Assembly: GCA_021806345.1 (NCBI GenBank)
Contig: JAJZXP010000425.1
Span: 1 to 5,959 of the forward strand
From: Thermoplasmata archaeon
GTDB taxonomy: Archaea; Thermoplasmatota; Thermoplasmata; Thermoplasmatales; Thermoplasmataceae
Length of the DNA: 5,959 bases
Direction of reading: 5' to 3'
Shown: positions 5,384 to 5,959 of the stretch, piece after piece
How the letters are laid out: each line of letters opens with the position of its first letter
Numbering within the stretch: the first letter of the stretch is position 1
Notes under the pieces: model-generated
Told to the model about the DNA's origin: nothing
Database searches by the model: none
The model's input: the letters and a program-made list of their open reading frames with translations, nothing else
Position numbers and translations under genes: made by a program

Positions 5384-5959
5384 ATGGAAAAAATTAATGT
5401 GTGCATAGCGGGAGCAACCGGATGGGTTGGAAAGGCATTAACTAAAAGGGTTCTTGAATCCAGAGACCTCAATCTTTCGGGAGCGGTTGCAAGGAAAGCG
5501 TCCGGTATTGATTTGAGAAGTGTTTTTCCAGATAGTAACACAGAATTAAAATTCGAGCCATCTGTAGAAATTGCTCTGAAAAGAGAAACTGATGTTCTAA
5601 TTGACTATACATCTCCTGGTGTTGTTAAGAAACATGTGCTCTATGCCATTGAACATGGAGTAAACGTTGTCGTTGGTACCTCTGGGCTAACCGATGAAGA
5701 TTATAGAGAAATTGAAAAAATGGCAACAGAAAAAAATGTTGGTGTGTTTGCAGCTGGGAATTTTGCAATTTCGGCTGCATTGCTTTTACATTTTTCATCT
5801 ATTGCATCCAGGTATATGCAGGGATGGGAGGTTATAGATTATGCATCGTGGAATAAGATAGATTCGCCAAGTGGGACTGCACTGGAGATTGCAAACAGAT
5901 TGTCCTCAATTGGCACACCAGATGCCATAATTTCTGAAGAACAGATGACTGGATTCAAA
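5384..5959 (+). CDS. dapB: DapB-like 4-hydroxy-tetrahydrodipicolinate reductase family protein, 3' end outside window
   Basis: The frame runs 192 codons from ATG 5384 to the window edge with no stop, about three quarters of a typical DapB (roughly 250-270 residues). The N-terminal Rossmann fold has the nucleotide-binding GATGWVG (10-16). LIDYTSPGVVKKHV (72-85) and VVVGTSGLTDED (96-107) match the VDFT.P and GTTG segments of DapB. NFAIS (126-130) matches the NFSiG hinge. KIDSPSGTA (158-166) is the tetrahydrodipicolinate-binding signature, with the catalytic Lys at 158. True DapB reduces hydroxy-tetrahydrodipicolinate with NAD(P)H in diaminopimelate/lysine synthesis. The HH pair that normally lies just before the signature (EAHHRHK in E. 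coli) is absent: the stretch reads DYASWNK (152-158). The family is clear, but the exact reaction is less certain because of this change. No other lysine gene is in view. The gene has its own TATA box, 161 bases after acs. Confidence 0.8.
   Translation, partial: MEKINVCIAGATGWVGKALTKRVLESRDLNLSGAVARKASGIDLRSVFPDSNTELKFEPSVEIALKRETDVLIDYTSPGVVKKHVLYAIEHGVNVVVGTSGLTDEDYREIEKMATEKNVGVFAAGNFAISAALLLHFSSIASRYMQGWEVIDYASWNKIDSPSGTALEIANRLSSIGTPDAIISEEQMTGFK

Noticed and set aside
5323..5541. 72-residue minus-strand frame over the start of the DapB-like gene
   Set aside because: The plus strand here encodes a recognisable Rossmann motif and has a matching TATA box; the reverse frame has no support.
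1..5959. CRISPR arrays, insertion sequences, tRNA or rRNA genes, toxin-antitoxin or defence genes
   Set aside because: No regularly spaced repeats, terminal inverted repeats with a transposase, cloverleaf-like elements or recognisable defence proteins were seen; the genes are ordinary metabolic ones with similar base composition.

Overview
The window looks like a piece of an archaeal chromosome, most likely from the Thermoplasmatales (Thermoplasma, Ferroplasma and relatives). Three things point there. The DNA is AT-rich with archaeal-type codon use. Four genes have a TATA-like box centred about 23-28 bases before the start codon, the usual layout for leaderless archaeal transcripts. The one clear internal operon start carries a GAGGTGA Shine-Dalgarno sequence. 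The order-level placement is inference, because no rRNA or other marker is present.

Layout. Positions 1-1284 (+) hold the end of an aromatic amino acid operon: the C-terminal part of a prephenate dehydrogenase (tyrA), overlapping by 29 bases a type I-beta DAHP synthase (aroF). Positions 1285-1532 are a convergent spacer with T-tracts and a possible small minus-strand ORF. Positions 1533-2057 (-) encode a hemerythrin-like HHE protein with one expected iron-ligand His replaced. Positions 2203-3141 (-) encode an aldo/keto reductase that ends in a hairpin plus T-tract. A 131-base divergent promoter region (3142-3272) separates it from an AMP-forming acetyl-CoA synthetase (3273-5222, +). From 5384 to the window end (+) runs the first 192 codons of a DapB-like reductase.

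How the genes relate. tyrA and aroF are clearly co-transcribed: AroF makes the first shikimate pathway intermediate and TyrA acts in the tyrosine branch. The other four genes each appear to have their own promoter and form no evident pathway with one another. They are acetate activation, an NAD(P)H-dependent carbonyl reductase, an oxygen- or metal-responsive diiron-type protein, and a lysine-pathway-like reductase.

The window is mostly ordinary core metabolism. I do not see a new defence, mobile or biosynthetic system. The most interesting points are changes at conserved active-site positions in the DapB-like and hemerythrin-like proteins, the possible small antisense gene at 1237-1383, and repeat elements in the divergent promoter region.
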